Below are positions 5,678 to 5,801 of a DNA stretch of 5,801 nt, one piece after another. The translations under genes were made by a program, and so were the position numbers. The stretch spans positions 1 to 5,801 of the forward strand of contig JAMDBG010000023.1 in assembly GCA_023487865.1 (NCBI GenBank). The letters are read 5' to 3'. A model generated the notes under the pieces. It was not told the DNA's origin. It was given only the letters and a program-made list of their open reading frames with translations, and ran no database searches. The DNA is from Deltaproteobacteria bacterium. GTDB lineage: Bacteria > Desulfobacterota > Syntrophia > Syntrophales > UBA5619. Numbering within the stretch: the first letter of the stretch is position 1; each line of letters opens with the position of its first letter.

Positions 5678-5776
5678 GCATTCCAGCAATGGCTTTACCA
5701 ACTATGGCTGGAGAAAGACCGACGGATCGGTCAACTGCTTGCCGAGAAAAATCCCGTTTCGCTTTCGCGTCCGTGA
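5678..5776 (+). pseudogene. in-frame C-terminal tail of the acyltransferase beyond the TAG
   Basis: These 32 codons plus TGA (5774-5776) continue exactly in the acyltransferase frame, beginning AFQQWLYQLWLEKD. As I recall it, E. coli YihG ends with a GDY..FK.HFQQWLNSLWQEKD tail, so the match is residue for residue and the TAG replaces one position just before FQQW. There is no start codon or ribosome binding site of its own. It is either a stranded fragment left by a nonsense mutation or the end of a read-through product. Counting the two parts together restores the normal family length. Confidence 0.75.
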
Positions 5777-5801
5777 CGAAAATTTTGGGCCGCCAGAGGT
5801 G

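Noticed and set aside
4964..5701. 245-codon open frame on the minus strand across the acyltransferase
   Set aside because: The + strand frame here holds all acyltransferase motifs; the antisense translation shows no recognisable domain and is rich in residues expected of a shadow frame.

Overview
The window looks like ordinary chromosome from a Gram-negative (diderm) bacterium. Base composition is a little above 50% GC by eye. The gene content (a BamD lipoprotein, a YihG-type membrane acyltransferase, a secreted LysM-NlpC/P60 protein, and an RlmN with the CAMGCLFC cluster style) would fit a deltaproteobacterial / Desulfobacterota lineage such as the Syntrophales. That placement is inference from protein style only. 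No RNA genes, CRISPR arrays, insertion sequences or phage genes were seen.

Layout. From the left: a 5' region with three back-to-back GC-rich hairpins (45-119), then bamD on the + strand (149-850). A short convergent gap with a possible terminator follows. Next come four minus-strand genes, read right to left: LysM-NlpC/P60 peptidase (4520-3561), NodB-like deacetylase (3484-2522), rlmN (2407-1382) and a small DUF2784 membrane protein (1342-965). The nlpC-deacetylase pair and the rlmN-DUF2784 pair each look like a transcription unit. A good sigma70-like promoter lies between them, in front of rlmN. A 335-bp divergent intergenic region (4521-4855) carries candidate promoters in both directions, an AT-rich dyad and a strong leader hairpin. 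It leads into a + strand YihG-type acyltransferase (4856 onward).

How the genes relate. Four of the six genes act at the cell envelope: outer-membrane protein assembly (BamD), peptidoglycan cleavage (LysM-NlpC/P60), a probable exported carbohydrate deacetylase, and phospholipid/lysophospholipid acylation. RlmN (23S rRNA/tRNA m2A methyltransferase) and DUF2784 are unrelated neighbours.

The most notable point is an in-frame TAG at 5675-5677 in the acyltransferase. The same frame continues for 32 codons and encodes what I recognise as the family's normal C-terminal tail (FQQWL..LW.EKD), ending in TGA at 5774-5776. The gene has therefore either suffered a recent nonsense mutation, been read through, or been mis-sequenced. 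I see no convincing undescribed multi-gene system here. The other observations are RNA structures and regulatory dyads.
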